A DNA stretch of 64,000 nt from Halomonas halmophila (GCF_006540005.1 NZ_BJOC01000013.1:62001-126000); one strand, 5' to 3'. Shown: positions 17,007 to 26,705, counted from the first letter of the stretch. Numbers and translations: made by a program. Notes: a model not told the origin generated them from the sequence alone.

Positions 17007-18515
17007 ATGGCTTCTTATCTGCTCGCCATTGACCAGGGCACGACCAGTTCTCGCGCCATCGTCTTCAATCGGGAAGGCAATGTGGTATTGACCGCCCAGC
17101 GGGAATTCGAGCAATGGTTTCCCCAGGATGGGTGGGTCGAGCACGACCCCGAGGCAATCTGGGAGACGGTCGTCGCCACCTGTCGGGAGGCCATCGAACG
17201 GCTCGAGGGTGGTGTCGAGCTGATCGATGGTATCGGCATCACCAATCAGCGGGAAACCACCCTGGTCTGGGACCGGAAGACCGGCAAGCCGCTGTATAAC
17301 GCCATTGTCTGGCAGGACCGGCGTACCGCCGATGCCTGCGAGCGGCTGCGCGAAGCCGGTCATGCCGAGGATCTGCAGGCACGCACCGGCCTGCTGATCG
17401 ATCCCTATTTCTCGGCCAGCAAGCTGGCCTGGATACTGGATAATGTGCCGGGCGCGCGTGAGCGGGCTGAGCGCGGCGAACTGGCCTTCGGCACGGTGGA
17501 CACCTTCCTGATATGGCGGCTCACCGGCGGCAAGGTACATGCCACCGATGCCACCAATGCCTCGCGTACCGCGCTGTTCAATATCCACGAGCAGTGCTGG
17601 GATGCCACTCTGCTGGAACGCTTCGACATTCCCGAGAGCCTGCTGCCGGAGGTCAAGGACTCCAGCGATGACTTCGGCCGGGCCGATGCCGAATGGCTGG
17701 GGACCGAGCTGCCGATTGCCGGTGTCGCCGGTGATCAGCAGGCCGCCCTGGTCGGCCAGGCCTGCTTTACCCCGGGGATGGGCAAGAGCACTTATGGCAC
17801 CGGCTGTTTCATGATCGTCAACATGGGGCAGGAAGCCGGCATTTCGCGCAATCGTTTGCTGACCACCGTGGGCTATCGCCTGAATGGCGTCCCGACCTAC
17901 GCCATGGAGGGCAGCATCTTCGTGGCGGGGGCAACCGTGCAATGGCTGCGCGACGGTCTGCAGCTGTTCGCCGATGCGGCCGAGACCGAAGCGCTGGCCA
18001 GCAAGACCCGGCGTGGTCACAGTGTCTACCTGGTGCCTGCCTTCACCGGCCTGGGCGCCCCGCACTGGGACCCAAAGGCGCGCGGGGCCATCCTGGGCCT
18101 GACTCGTGATACCGGGATCGCCGAGATCGTTGCCGCCGGCCTGCAGGCGGTCTGCTACCAGACGCGCGATCTGCAGGTCTGCATGAATGATGACATGAGC
18201 GCCGGCTCCAACACCCTCAGGGTGGATGGCGGCATGGTCGGCAACAATTGGGTCATGCAGTTCCTGGCCGACATGCTGGGCGTGCAGGTGGACCGGCCCA
18301 CTGTGCTCGAGACAACGGCGCTGGGCGCCGCCTATCTGGCCGGACTGCACTTGGGCTGGTACCGCAACCTGGACGAGATTGCCGGGCTGTGGCGTTGCGA
18401 GCGCAGCTTCCATCCCGCCATGGAGGAAGAAGAGCGCAGTCGTCTTTACGCCGGCTGGCTGGAGGCGGTGGATCGGGTACGCACCTCGCCCGGTGAGCAT
18501 GACTCAAGTCACTGA
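17007..18515 (+). CDS. glpK: Glycerol kinase
   Basis: Phosphorylates glycerol to sn-glycerol-3-phosphate, the committing step of glycerol use. The FGGY-family start [16 protein letters not shown], the substrate motif [17 protein letters not shown]-like segment ([17 protein letters not shown]), [12 protein letters not shown] and [18 protein letters not shown] are present, and the 502-residue length matches the family. The ATG at 17007 is used; the frame is open to 16971 without similarity. Divergent from glpR with a GlpR-like operator in between. The matching glycerol importer is about 9 kb downstream. Confidence 0.96.
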   Translation: MASYLLAIDQGTTSSRAIVFNREGNVVLTAQREFEQWFPQDGWVEHDPEAIWETVVATCREAIERLEGGVELIDGIGITNQRETTLVWDRKTGKPLYNAIVWQDRRTADACERLREAGHAEDLQARTGLLIDPYFSASKLAWILDNVPGARERAERGELAFGTVDTFLIWRLTGGKVHATDATNASRTALFNIHEQCWDATLLERFDIPESLLPEVKDSSDDFGRADAEWLGTELPIAGVAGDQQAALVGQACFTPGMGKSTYGTGCFMIVNMGQEAGISRNRLLTTVGYRLNGVPTYAMEGSIFVAGATVQWLRDGLQLFADAAETEALASKTRRGHSVYLVPAFTGLGAPHWDPKARGAILGLTRDTGIAEIVAAGLQAVCYQTRDLQVCMNDDMSAGSNTLRVDGGMVGNNWVMQFLADMLGVQVDRPTVLETTALGAAYLAGLHLGWYRNLDEIAGLWRCERSFHPAMEEEERSRLYAGWLEAVDRVRTSPGEHDSSH

Positions 18516-18546
18516 TCTTCGGGATCTTGATCAAGGTATTGAGGGG

Positions 18547-18574
18547 TTGCATTTGCGTGCCGGATAGGTAGAAT
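18547..18574 (+). promoter_or_regulatory. Promoter of the tRNA-Val pair
   Basis: TTGCAT at 18547-18552 and TAGAAT at 18569-18574 are separated by 16 bp and followed by a GC-rich discriminator (ACGCATCCG), a common arrangement for stable RNA genes. The first tRNA starts 38 bases downstream of the -10. Confidence 0.7.
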
Positions 18575-18611
18575 ACGCATCCGTTGTCGAGGCGAACCCG
18601 GCTCCAAAGGC

Positions 18612-18688
18612 AGGACCATAGCTCAGTTGGTTAGAGCGCCACGTTGACATCGTGGAGGTCGGCGGTTCAAATCCGCCTGGTCCTACCA
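18612..18688 (+). tRNA. tRNA-Val(GAC), copy 1
   Basis: The 77-nt cloverleaf includes an encoded CCA. The acceptor AGGACCA pairs with TGGTCCT, the D-arm GCTC...GAGC and the anticodon stem CCACG/CGTGG are perfect, and the loop TTGACAT gives anticodon GAC at 18646-18648. The T-arm GGCGG TTCAAAT CCGCC is standard. It decodes GUC (and GUU) valine codons. Confidence 0.98.
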
Positions 18689-18719
18689 AGCCTCATCCGG
18701 TAGTTCGGCAGCGTGCATC

Positions 18720-18796
18720 AGGACCATAGCTCAGTTGGTTAGAGCGCCACGTTGACATCGTGGAGGTCGGCGGTTCAAATCCGCCTGGTCCTACCA
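18720..18796 (+). tRNA. tRNA-Val(GAC), copy 2
   Basis: Identical over all 77 bases to copy 1 and separated from it by 31 bases of unrelated spacer. It is co-transcribed from the upstream promoter and ends at a strong terminator 8 bases later. Confidence 0.98.
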
Positions 18797-18803
18797 GATA
18801 TCG

Positions 18804-18837
18804 AAAAGCCCCGGGGCCTCGCGCCTCGGGGCTTTTT
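18804..18837 (+). terminator. Rho-independent terminator of the tRNA-Val operon
   Basis: AAAAGCCCCG at 18804-18813 pairs with CGGGGCTTTT at 18827-18836. The run of five T completes a classic terminator. The loop can form a smaller inner hairpin. Confidence 0.92.
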
Positions 18838-18869
18838 GCATGCCGGGCATCAGTCCTGCGGGGCAGGGG

Positions 18870-19328
18870 TCAGTCGTTGAACGTCGTGCTGGCCACGAAG
18901 ATATCGACCAAGGCCTCGATGCCGGCCTGGTCTTCCGCGGCGAAGCGGCCCGGCACCGGGCTGTCCAGGTCGAGCACGCCCCACAGTCGGCCATCGACGA
19001 CCACCGGAACTACCAGTTCGGCTTGAGAGGCGCTGTCGCAGGCAATGTGATCGGCGATGGCATGCACGTCGTCGACGCGTTGTGTCTGCCGTGTACGGGC
19101 CGCGGCGCCACAGACGCCCTTGTCGAAGGGAATCGGGTGGCATGCCGGTTTGCCCTGGAAGGGCCCCAGGTGCAGTACGCCGGGCTCGCGTTGCACATAG
19201 AAGCCCACCCAATTGAGGTCCGGCACTTCCTGCACCAGCATGGCGCAGGTCTGAGCACTGTTGGTCAGCCAGTCGGTGGTATCCAGCAGGGCGTCCAGTT
19301 GTCGGCCCAGCAGGGCGTAATTCGTCAT
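18870..19328 (-). CDS. msrC: Free methionine-(R)-sulfoxide reductase (GAF domain, YebR/MsrC type)
   Basis: A 152-residue single GAF-domain protein reducing free methionine R-sulfoxide in the cytosol with thioredoxin. Typical features are the start NYALLGRQLDALLD, LNWVGFYV, LGPFQGKPACHPIPFDKGVCG and the third conserved cysteine in HIACDSAS, the catalytic and resolving set. The ATG at 19328 has AAGGAAG upstream; the frame upstream to 19394 is not conserved. It neighbours the methionine uptake operon metNIQ, a sensible though unproven link. Convergent with the tRNA operon. Confidence 0.9.
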   Translation of the reverse strand: MTNYALLGRQLDALLDTTDWLTNSAQTCAMLVQEVPDLNWVGFYVQREPGVLHLGPFQGKPACHPIPFDKGVCGAAARTRQTQRVDDVHAIADHIACDSASQAELVVPVVVDGRLWGVLDLDSPVPGRFAAEDQAGIEALVDIFVASTTFND

Positions 19329-19432
19329 GATGTTGCGCTTCCTTGAACGCTCGAGGCCGGCATCATGGCCGGCCTCGAAGGGTGGATCAAGCAAGGTTCC
19401 CGAGCGGCTTCAGGCCAGGCCCGGGGACCGAT

Positions 19433-20221
19433 TCATTTCCAGCCGGGAACCGCCTGGGCACCGAACAGCTCTTCGGCCTTGGCTTCCACTGCTTCGCTCT
19501 GATAGGCATCGACCAGCTGCTGAATGCTCTCCTTGTCTTCATCGCCGGCGCGCACGGCAATGATGTTGACGTAGGGAGACTCCGGCCCTTCCCTGATCAG
19601 GGCATCATCCAGTGTCAGGCCGGCCGGTTGGGCGAAGGTGTTGTTGATGAAGGCCATGTCGACGTCGGGCAGCACGCGTGGCAGTTGTGCGGCCGCGATT
19701 TCGCGGAACTCGAAGTCGTGGGGGTTCTCGACGATGTTGAGCGGCGTGGCTTCGAGATTGCTCGGATCGTCCAGCGTGATCATGCCTTTGTTGTGCATCA
19801 GGATCAGCGAGCGGCCCTCGTTGGACGGGTCGTTGGGCAGGGCGATAGTAGCCCCGTCCGGCAGCGCCTCGATGCTGTCGTACTGCTCGGAGTAGGCACC
19901 GATCGGGTAGACGAAGGTGCGCCCGGCAATGGCGAAGTCGTAGCCGCGGTCCTCGACCATGGACTGCATGTAGGGCTCGTGCTGGTAGGCGTTGGCATCC
20001 AGACTGCCGTCGGCCAGGGCGGCATTGGGCGTGACATAGTCGGTGAACTCGATGATTTCGATGTTCAGGTCGTACTTTCTCTCGGCGAGGTCGGCGGCGA
20101 CCTGCATTACCTCGGTTTCGGGGCCGGCGACGGTGCCGACCTTGAGACTCTGCTCGTCGGCCTGGGCCTGGCCGAAGGCCAGCACGGAAGCGGCGAGGCC
20201 GCCGATCAGGATATGGCGCAT
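19433..20221 (-). CDS. metQ: D,L-methionine ABC transporter substrate-binding protein
   Basis: A 262-residue NlpA/MetQ family protein that delivers methionine to MetNI. Landmarks are LKVGTVAGPETEVMQVAADLAERKYDLNIEIIEFTDYVTPN, LDANAYQHEPYM and the C-terminal PYVNIIAVR. The signal peptide ends in AQA before DEQ and has no lipobox cysteine, so it is predicted to be a soluble periplasmic protein rather than a lipoprotein as in E. coli. AAGGAGAG lies before the ATG. Last gene of the metN-metI-metQ operon, 99 bases after metI with a hairpin in the gap. Confidence 0.93.
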   Translation of the reverse strand: MRHILIGGLAASVLAFGQAQADEQSLKVGTVAGPETEVMQVAADLAERKYDLNIEIIEFTDYVTPNAALADGSLDANAYQHEPYMQSMVEDRGYDFAIAGRTFVYPIGAYSEQYDSIEALPDGATIALPNDPSNEGRSLILMHNKGMITLDDPSNLEATPLNIVENPHDFEFREIAAAQLPRVLPDVDMAFINNTFAQPAGLTLDDALIREGPESPYVNIIAVRAGDEDKESIQQLVDAYQSEAVEAKAEELFGAQAVPGWK

Positions 20222-20270
20222 GTCGGTCTCTCCTTTGCGGAAATGGTGAGGTTGCTCACTACTATATTGG

Positions 20271-20305
20271 AATAACCGTAAAAAGTGTAATGCTTTTTGG
20301 TTATT
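20271..20305 (-). other. AT-rich hairpin between metI and metQ
   Basis: AATAACCGTAAAAAG at 20271-20285 pairs, with two bulged bases, with CTTTTTGGTTATT at 20293-20305. The minus-strand loop is followed by a T-rich arm. It may be an intercistronic stability hairpin or a partial attenuator that sets the ratio of MetQ to MetI. Confidence 0.55.
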
Positions 20306-20320
20306 AAACGATGGTCCGGC

Positions 20321-20974
20321 TCACTTGTGATCGCTCTTGCGTACCAGGTAGTCACCCAGGCTCTGGAAGCCTTGCACCATCACTACCAGAATCGCCACGG
20401 TGATCAGCATGATGGTCGGGTTGAAACGGTTGTAGCCATAGCGGATGCCCAGATCGCCCAGGCCGCCGCCGCCGACGGCACCGGCCATGGCCGAGTAGCT
20501 GACCAGGGTGACGATGGTCACCGTCAGCGCGGTGAAGATTCCGCCACGCGCTTCCGGCAGCAGCACCTTGGTGATGATCTGCCAGGGGGTGGCGCCCATC
20601 GACTGGGCAGCTTCGACCAGGCCGGGGGAGATCTCGTTCAAGGCGCCTTCCACCAGGCGTGCGATGAAGGGGATGGCTGCAATTGTCAGGGGCACGACGG
20701 CGGCATTGGTGCCGATGGATGAGCCGACCAGCACGCGGGTAAAGGGGATGATGGCCACCATCAAAATGATGAAGGGCACCGAGCGGCCGATATTGGTGAT
20801 CACACCCAGCACGCCTTGGAGCATCGGCTGGGCGAGTATCTGGCGAGGTCGCGTGACATACAGCATGACACCCAACGGGATACCGAGTATCGCGGCGATC
20901 AGGCCGGAGACGGCGACCATGTAGAGCGTGGCCAGGGTTGCCTCGAGAATGAGGTTAAGCATTGCGCTGGACAT
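20321..20974 (-). CDS. metI: D,L-methionine ABC transporter permease
   Basis: A 217-residue inner-membrane subunit with five or six helices. The EAA loop lies in LVEGALNEISPGLVEAAQSMGATPWQIITKVLLPEARGG, which contacts the ATPase. The C-terminal YSAMAGAVGGGGLGDLGIRYGYNRFN is characteristic of MetI. The ATG at 20974 lies 20 bases inside the metN coding sequence, so translation is coupled. It pairs with MetN and MetQ for methionine import. Confidence 0.95.
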   Translation of the reverse strand: MSSAMLNLILEATLATLYMVAVSGLIAAILGIPLGVMLYVTRPRQILAQPMLQGVLGVITNIGRSVPFIILMVAIIPFTRVLVGSSIGTNAAVVPLTIAAIPFIARLVEGALNEISPGLVEAAQSMGATPWQIITKVLLPEARGGIFTALTVTIVTLVSYSAMAGAVGGGGLGDLGIRYGYNRFNPTIMLITVAILVVMVQGFQSLGDYLVRKSDHK

Positions 20975-22013
20975 GGCCGAGTACCTCCACTTGCAGGTCG
21001 TGGTCTTGCAGATAGGCGAGGGCACGCCGCGTATCTTCGGCGTCGCCCATGAGTTCGGCGATCATCAGCCCCAGGGTACGGTCCTGGATGGACTCCACCT
21101 TGGCCTGCAGGATGCTGACATCCACCCCGCATTCGCGGGCCAGTCGTGAGACCAGCGGGGTGGAAACGGCGTCCCCGGAAAAGGCCAGGCGCACGACCGG
21201 GTGGCTGTGAGCGCCGGGCTGATCTTCGAGACGCTCGACGAGCGCATCCGGCGGCTCGAGCTCCAGAAAATCGTTGAGGAAGTCGCGGCCGAGCTGTGTC
21301 GCCGGCGCCGTGAAGAAATCGCCGACATCGGCGGCCTCGACCAGCTCGCCGTCGGAGATCAGGCTGACCCGGTGGCAGATCGACTTGACGACTTCCATCT
21401 CGTGGGTGATCAGCAGGATGGTCAGGCCCAGCTTGCGGTTGATGTCGCGCAGCAGCTCCAGGATGGCGCCAGTGGTATGGGGGTCCAGCGCCGAGGTCGC
21501 CTCGTCGCACAGCAGCACGCGGGGGCGGCTGGCCAGGGCGCGGGCGATGGCGACGCGCTGCTTCTGCCCGCCGGAGAGCTGAGCGGGATACTGGTCGGCC
21601 TTGTCGTCCAGGCCGACCAGCTCGAGCAGGGGGGTGACGCGGTCGCGGATATCACGTCGTGACACGCCCATCAGTTCCAGGGGCAGGGCCACATTGTCGA
21701 AGACATGGCGGGACGTCAGCAGGTTGAAGTGCTGGAAGATCATGCCGATGCGATGGCGGGCCTGGTTGAGGGCTTCCCGGGACAGGTCGGTGAGCTCCTG
21801 GCCGTCGACGCTCACGCTGCCGGTCGTGGGCCGCTCGAGCAGATTGACGCAGCGGATGAGGGTCGATTTGCCGGCGCCGGAAAGCCCGATCACGCCGTGA
21901 ATCTGGCCCTCCGGCACATGCAGGTCGACCGGCTTCAGGGCTTCGACGCCCGTGGCGTTGCGGCTTTTGCGCGTGGGGTAGTACGTCTTGGAAACGTTCT
22001 GCAGTCGAATCAT
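20955..22013 (-). CDS. metN: D,L-methionine ABC transporter ATP-binding protein
   Basis: A 352-residue ATPase: Walker [10 protein letters not shown], signature LSGGQKQR, Walker [13 protein letters not shown] and switch His in ITHEME. A C-terminal NIL domain (about residues 265-350; [38 protein letters not shown]) binds methionine and causes trans-inhibition of uptake in characterised MetN proteins. The ATG at 22013 begins [11 protein letters not shown], the family start. The frame is open to 22112 but proline-rich and non-homologous there. First gene of the operon. Confidence 0.95.
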   Translation of the reverse strand: MIRLQNVSKTYYPTRKSRNATGVEALKPVDLHVPEGQIHGVIGLSGAGKSTLIRCVNLLERPTTGSVSVDGQELTDLSREALNQARHRIGMIFQHFNLLTSRHVFDNVALPLELMGVSRRDIRDRVTPLLELVGLDDKADQYPAQLSGGQKQRVAIARALASRPRVLLCDEATSALDPHTTGAILELLRDINRKLGLTILLITHEMEVVKSICHRVSLISDGELVEAADVGDFFTAPATQLGRDFLNDFLELEPPDALVERLEDQPGAHSHPVVRLAFSGDAVSTPLVSRLARECGVDVSILQAKVESIQDRTLGLMIAELMGDAEDTRRALAYLQDHDLQVEVLGHVQRNA

Positions 22014-22470
22014 CACAGCCACCGAAGGTGGCGCCGCAGGTGACGGAGCGGGCGGGCAGGGAAGGGGGCCGAAAAAAGGCCACCCTGACGGGTGGCCATC
22101 AACGCTGGACACACCCTTTTAGCTGCATTTCACGCGACGATAGCCAGGCCGTCGCCGCGTCGGCGCCCGCAATCCGGGTACAAATCGGCGCCTACGAAAT
22201 GTAGCGCGCAATCCTAGGTGTCATACGAGCGTATGTCAAACGTGTGCCACTCAGATGCCTGAGCAAAAGACGGCTGACTAGTGAAATATGCTGCATGAAT
22301 GCCTTTTTCAGCAATATTTATGGCACTGGTGCACGGCGGGTCGCGGCAACATGGACGCCACCGGGAGGCGTTGCCTAAACTGTTTGCCTTCATCGGGCGC
22401 GGCCTGTCGAGCCGCGTCCTTACTGTGTCATGCCAACCGACGGCAGCAGCTCAATCAACGGGGATTCATC
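22014..22470. other. Divergent metN-ribE intergenic region with a palindromic site
   Basis: No gene is supported in these 457 bases. A palindrome is centred on 22228-22229: CATAC at 22222-22226 and GTATG at 22231-22235, extended imperfectly to 20 bases (22219-22238). It lies about 205 bases before metN and 235 before ribE and could be an operator for either. The enteric MetJ box core AGACGTCT and an FMN riboswitch were sought and not seen. Confidence 0.4.
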
Positions 22471-23100
22471 ATGTTCACGGGCATCGTTCAGGGAACCGCC
22501 GAGGTGGTGGCCATCGAGGCAGCACAGGATTTCCGCACGCATGTGTTATGGCTACCGGCGCCCTTGCGCGAGGGGCTCGAGCTCGGCGCGTCGGTATCGC
22601 ATAACGGTGCTTGCCTGTCGGTAACCGCGATCAAGGGCGAGCGGGTCAGTTTCGATCTGATGCGCGAGACGCTGCAGCGGACCAATCTGGGAAGCCTGCG
22701 CGTCGGAGATAGGGTCAATATCGAGCGGGCTGCCCGCTTCGGTGACGAAATCGGCGGTCACGCCATGTCGGGGCATATCATGGGCATGGCGGAAGTCCAG
22801 TCGATCGAGGAGGCCCCCAACAATCGCCGCATCTGGTTCGTGCCGCCGCCGGGGCTGGTTCGCTTCCTGTTCGACAAGGGTTACATCGGTCTCGATGGCA
22901 CCAGCCTGACCATCGGTGAGGTGCGCACGGCCCGCGACGGTCATCCGGCCAGCTTCTGTGTCGACCTGATTCCCGAAACCCTGGCGCGCACGGTGATCGG
23001 CGAGCGTCGGCCGGGGGATCGGGTCAATCTGGAGATCGACCCTCAGACCCAGGCCATTGTCGAGACCGTCGAGCGCGTGCTGCAAGGGCGGGAGCAGTGA
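22471..23100 (+). CDS. ribE: Riboflavin synthase alpha subunit
   Basis: A 209-residue protein with two lumazine-binding repeats (about residues 1-97 and 98-200) that dismutates two lumazine molecules into riboflavin. MFTGIVQGTAEV, NGACLSVTAI, GGHAMSGHIMG and GTSLTIGEV are the repeat signatures. The ATG at 22471 begins the invariant MFTGI, so the longer upstream frame is rejected. It stands away from other rib genes here, and no FMN riboswitch is seen upstream. The symbol is ribE or ribC depending on the naming scheme. Confidence 0.94.
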   Translation: MFTGIVQGTAEVVAIEAAQDFRTHVLWLPAPLREGLELGASVSHNGACLSVTAIKGERVSFDLMRETLQRTNLGSLRVGDRVNIERAARFGDEIGGHAMSGHIMGMAEVQSIEEAPNNRRIWFVPPPGLVRFLFDKGYIGLDGTSLTIGEVRTARDGHPASFCVDLIPETLARTVIGERRPGDRVNLEIDPQTQAIVETVERVLQGREQ

Positions 23101-23208
23101 GTGACGGCGCCGTGTCTCGCAAGACCCGGTGCCATCCGCTATCATGAGCGGTTTTCTTGCCCCGGACTCGAGGACGCGCTGGCCAGGCTGGCGTGAAGGA
23201 CACGACGC

Positions 23209-24513
23209 ATGCTGAAACATTGGATCGACAACCATTTCAAGCTGGCCGAGCATGGCACCACCGTCAAGACGGAGGTGATCGCGGGTATCACCACCTTCCT
23301 GACCATGGCCTACATCATTTTCGTCAACCCGAGTATTCTGTCGGAATCCGGGATGGACTATGGTGCCGTCTTCGTTGCCACCTGTGTGGCATCGGCGCTC
23401 GGTTGCCTGATCATGGGGCTGTGGGCCAATTACCCGGTTGCCCTGGCACCCGGCATGGGCCTCAACGCCTTCTTTACCTATGGCGTGGTCATGGGCATGG
23501 GGTATACCTGGGAGGCGGCGCTGGGCGCGGTCTTCCTGTCCGGCCTGACCTTTTTCCTGCTGAGCATATTCCGCATTCGCGAGTGGATCATCAACTCGAT
23601 CCCCACGTCGCTGCGCCTGGGTATCGCCGCGGGTATCGGCCTGTTCCTGGCCATGATCGCGCTCAAGAATGCCGGCATCGTGGTGGCCAACGATGCCACC
23701 TATGTGGCGCTGGGGGATCTCACCGAACCCGCCGCCCTCTATGCACTGCTGGGCTTTTTCGTGATCACGGCCCTGGCCTATCGGCGCGTCACCGGCGCCG
23801 TGATGATCGGCATTCTCGGCGTGACTGTGCTGGCCATGCTGCTGGGGCACAATGAATTCGGCGGCGTGATGTCCATGCCGCCCTCCGTCGCGCCGACCTT
23901 CATGGCCATGGACCTGGCCGGTGCGCTGGACGTGGCGATGCTCAGCGTGGTGTTCGCCTTCCTGTTCGTCGATCTGTTCGATACCTCGGGTACCCTGATC
24001 GGCGTGGCCCATCGCGGTGGCCTGCTCGACGAGCAGGGCAAGCTGCCGCGCATCGGCAAGGCCATGATGGCCGACAGCTCCGCCTCGATGGCCGGCGCCG
24101 CCCTGGGCACCTCGACCACCACCAGCTACATCGAGTCGACCGCGGGCATCGTCTCCGGCGGGCGTACCGGTCTGACGGCCGTGGTGGTGGCCGTGCTGTT
24201 CCTGGTCAGCCTGTTCTTCGCGCCGCTGGCCGGTTCCATTCCGGCCTATGCCACGGCCGGCGCATTGCTTTATGTGGCCGTGCTGATGGCGGGCAGTCTG
24301 GCCCATGCCGACTGGGACGATGCCACGGAAGCCGCTCCTGTACTGATTGCCGCGCTCGCCATGCCGCTGACCTTCTCGATCGCCGAAGGCATCGCGCTGG
24401 GCTTTATCAGCTATGCCGCCATCAAGGCCCTGGCGGGCCGCTTCAAGGACCTGAACCCGGCCGTGATCATTCTGGCGCTGGTCTTTGCCGCCAAGGTACT
24501 CTTCCTCGACTGA
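23209..24513 (+). CDS. AzgA-type purine (adenine/hypoxanthine/guanine) permease
   Basis: A 434-residue NCS2/AzgA-family proton symporter. It starts with the conserved [26 protein letters not shown] and contains [67 protein letters not shown] and [21 protein letters not shown], all diagnostic for AzgA over xanthine/uracil NCS2 permeases. The spacing of 22 bases to apt and the shared strand suggest a purine salvage unit: uptake followed by phosphoribosylation. AAGGA precedes the ATG. Confidence 0.92.
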   Translation: MLKHWIDNHFKLAEHGTTVKTEVIAGITTFLTMAYIIFVNPSILSESGMDYGAVFVATCVASALGCLIMGLWANYPVALAPGMGLNAFFTYGVVMGMGYTWEAALGAVFLSGLTFFLLSIFRIREWIINSIPTSLRLGIAAGIGLFLAMIALKNAGIVVANDATYVALGDLTEPAALYALLGFFVITALAYRRVTGAVMIGILGVTVLAMLLGHNEFGGVMSMPPSVAPTFMAMDLAGALDVAMLSVVFAFLFVDLFDTSGTLIGVAHRGGLLDEQGKLPRIGKAMMADSSASMAGAALGTSTTTSYIESTAGIVSGGRTGLTAVVVAVLFLVSLFFAPLAGSIPAYATAGALLYVAVLMAGSLAHADWDDATEAAPVLIAALAMPLTFSIAEGIALGFISYAAIKALAGRFKDLNPAVIILALVFAAKVLFLD

Positions 24514-24535
24514 CACTTACCTACTGAGATTCGTG

Positions 24536-25081
24536 ATGAGCATTTACGGCGACTATATCAAGTCTGTGATCCGCACCGTTCCTGACTGGCCGCAGGAAGG
24601 GGTCAATTTTCGCGATATCACGCCGCTGCTGCAGAACAGCGCAGCGTTTCGCAAGCTGATCGACAGCTTCGTGCATCGCTACCAGGAGATGGAGCTTGAT
24701 GCCATTGCCGCCATCGATGCCCGTGGCTTCATCGTCGGGGCTCCCCTGGCCTATGAACTGGGCTGCAGCTTCGTGCCGGTGCGCAAGAAGGGCAAGCTGC
24801 CATTCCAGACCATCAGCGAGACCTATACCCTGGAATATGGCGAGGCCGAGGTCGAACTGCATGCCGATGCCTTCCGCAAGGGTGATCGCATCCTGCTGGT
24901 CGACGACCTGATTGCCACGGGCGGCACCATGCTGGCCGCCGCCAAGCTGATCACGCGCAGTGGCGGCCTGGTGGTCGAGACCTCGACCATCGTCGATCTA
25001 CCCGACCTGGGCGGCGCGCAGCTCATTCGCGATGCCGGCTACAGTGTCTTCGCGGTGTGCTCGTTCACCGAGGACGAGTGA
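24536..25081 (+). CDS. apt: Adenine phosphoribosyltransferase
   Basis: Converts adenine and PRPP to AMP. The 181-residue protein has the family start [26 protein letters not shown], the flexible-loop [10 protein letters not shown] and the PRPP-binding [13 protein letters not shown]. The ATG at 24536 is chosen because the open frame from 24485 overlaps the permease and has no homology. Downstream of the purine permease, with which it probably forms an operon. Confidence 0.96.
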   Translation: MSIYGDYIKSVIRTVPDWPQEGVNFRDITPLLQNSAAFRKLIDSFVHRYQEMELDAIAAIDARGFIVGAPLAYELGCSFVPVRKKGKLPFQTISETYTLEYGEAEVELHADAFRKGDRILLVDDLIATGGTMLAAAKLITRSGGLVVETSTIVDLPDLGGAQLIRDAGYSVFAVCSFTEDE

Positions 25082-25137
25082 GTCGTCCGTCGTTGATCGA
25101 CATGCCAGGATTGCGCCATCAGCTTGGACGGTGAGGC

Positions 25138-25821
25138 ATGAGCAAGGTACTTCCCGACACTTGGCACCAATACCTGGGTGACGAATTCCAGGCCCCCTAC
25201 ATGCAGGCACTGCGTGACTTCCTCGCCGCCGAGAAGGCGGCGCACAAGGTCATCTATCCGCATTCGTCCCACTGGTTCAGGGCCTTCGAGCTGACCCCGC
25301 TGGATGAGGTACGGGTGGTCGTGCTGGGGCAGGATCCCTATCACGGCCCTGACCAGGCACATGGCCTGTGCTTTTCGGTGCGCCCCGGCATCCAGATCCC
25401 GCCGTCGCTGCAAAACGTCTACAAGGAATTGGAGCAAGACCTGGGCTGCGAGCCGGTCGGTCACGGCTTTCTCGAAAGCTGGGCACGCCAGGGAGTCTTG
25501 TTGCTCAATACCTCGCTGACGGTCGAGCAGGGCAATGCCGGCTCGCACCGCGGCAAGGGCTGGGAGACCTTCACCGACCGCGCCATTGCCACGGTCAACG
25601 CGCATGCCGGGCCGACGGTCTTTCTGCTGTGGGGTGGCCACGCACGCAAGAAAAAGGCACTGATCGACACGCGCCGCCATCTGGTTCTGGAGTCCCCGCA
25701 CCCGTCGCCGCTATCGGCCTATCGTGGCTTCTTTGGCTGCCGACATTTCTCGCGAGCCAATGCCTTCCTGGCCGAGCAGGGCCGCAGCCCCGTGGACTGG
25801 CAGCTCCCCGCCCAACCGTGA
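25138..25821 (+). CDS. ung: Uracil-DNA glycosylase
   Basis: Family 1 UDG, 227 residues, which removes uracil from DNA. The catalytic water-activating motif is [18 protein letters not shown], the uracil-recognition region includes [10 protein letters not shown], and the DNA-intercalation loop is [18 protein letters not shown] with the catalytic histidine. It lies between apt and upp on the same strand. Co-transcription with apt is possible, while upp has its own promoter. Confidence 0.96.
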   Translation: MSKVLPDTWHQYLGDEFQAPYMQALRDFLAAEKAAHKVIYPHSSHWFRAFELTPLDEVRVVVLGQDPYHGPDQAHGLCFSVRPGIQIPPSLQNVYKELEQDLGCEPVGHGFLESWARQGVLLLNTSLTVEQGNAGSHRGKGWETFTDRAIATVNAHAGPTVFLLWGGHARKKKALIDTRRHLVLESPHPSPLSAYRGFFGCRHFSRANAFLAEQGRSPVDWQLPAQP

Positions 25822-25854
25822 GATGTCCCGCCTGACACGTCGTGGCGGGCCAGC

Positions 25855-25883
25855 TTAACCTCGCGGCGCGATACGGGTAGAAT
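25855..25883 (+). promoter_or_regulatory. Candidate promoter of upp
   Basis: TTAACC at 25855-25860 and TAGAAT at 25878-25883 are separated by 17 bp, with the upp start 51 bases downstream. Confidence 0.5.
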
Positions 25884-25933
25884 GCTCGGCAATTTGTGCC
25901 ACCGACCCAACCGCCGCCAAGAGGTTCTCGCTC

Positions 25934-26563
25934 ATGAGTGTCCATGCCATTCAACACCCGCTCGTTCAACACAAACTGGGACTGATGCGTCAGGCGGGCA
26001 TCAGTACCAAGAGCTTTCGCGAGCTGGCCGGCGAGGTGGCCAAGCTGCTGACCTATGAAGCCACCCAGGACCTCGAACTGGAACTGCAGGACATTCCGGG
26101 CTGGAGTGGCGAGCCGATCACCGTCAACCAGCTCAAGGGCAAGAAGGTGACCATCGTGCCCATCCTGCGTGCCGGCCTCGGCATGCTGGAAGGCGTGACC
26201 GACCTGATTCCCAGTGCACGTGTGAGTGTCGTGGGGCTTTATCGCGATGAAGATACCCTCCAGCCGGTACCGTACTTTTCCAAGTTCGTCGGCGATCTCG
26301 ACGAACGCATGGCCATTGTCATCGATCCCATGCTGGCCACCGGCGGCTCCATGGTGGCCACTCTGGATATGCTGCGCGAACGCGGCTGCAAGCATATCAA
26401 GGTGATCGTGCTGGTCGCGGCACCCGAGGGCATCGAGCGCGTGCAGCGCGACTATCCGGATCTGGAGATCTATACTGCCTCGGTGGATGAAAAGCTCGAC
26501 GACAACGGTTATATCGTGCCCGGGCTGGGTGATGCAGGCGACAAGATCTTCGGTACCCGCTGA
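25934..26563 (+). CDS. upp: Uracil phosphoribosyltransferase
   Basis: Salvages uracil with PRPP to UMP. The 209-residue protein shows [24 protein letters not shown], the RAGLGMLEG motif, the PRPP loop [11 protein letters not shown] and the C-terminal uracil-binding [20 protein letters not shown]. Its stop codon shares a base with the first base of a palindromic repeat element, so the transcript 3' end runs into that structure. Its functional partner, the uracil permease uraA, is about 8.5 kb away. Confidence 0.97.
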   Translation: MSVHAIQHPLVQHKLGLMRQAGISTKSFRELAGEVAKLLTYEATQDLELELQDIPGWSGEPITVNQLKGKKVTIVPILRAGLGMLEGVTDLIPSARVSVVGLYRDEDTLQPVPYFSKFVGDLDERMAIVIDPMLATGGSMVATLDMLRERGCKHIKVIVLVAAPEGIERVQRDYPDLEIYTASVDEKLDDNGYIVPGLGDAGDKIFGTR

Positions 26564-26705
26564 GAGGGTGTTTACAAACTACTGCGCTCGCCCATGCGGC
26601 GTTGAAATCAGCCTTAAAATGCTCATTTACCAGCTCGTAAACTCCGCTTTTGCGGCTGATTTCGCCTAGCCTGGCCGTCGCTCGTGACTTTCGTAAACAC
26701 CCTCT
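26563..26705. repeat. Palindromic intergenic repeat, full copy (143 bp) downstream of upp
   Basis: Perfect 13-bp terminal inverted repeats (AGAGGGTGTTTAC at 26563-26575; GTAAACACCCTCT at 26693-26705) enclose a nested palindrome. GAAATCAGCC at 26604-26613 pairs with GGCTGATTTC at 26654-26663, and the inner TTTAC/GTAAA pair surrounds the core. It encodes no transposase. It shares core words CGGCGTTGAAA, TGCTCATTTAC, GTAAACTCCG and TTTCGCC with the copy at 45198. Confidence 0.9.

Noticed and set aside
22300-22470. FMN riboswitch upstream of ribE
   Set aside because: The conserved FMN aptamer words were not found, and in gammaproteobacteria this riboswitch normally precedes ribB, not riboflavin synthase.
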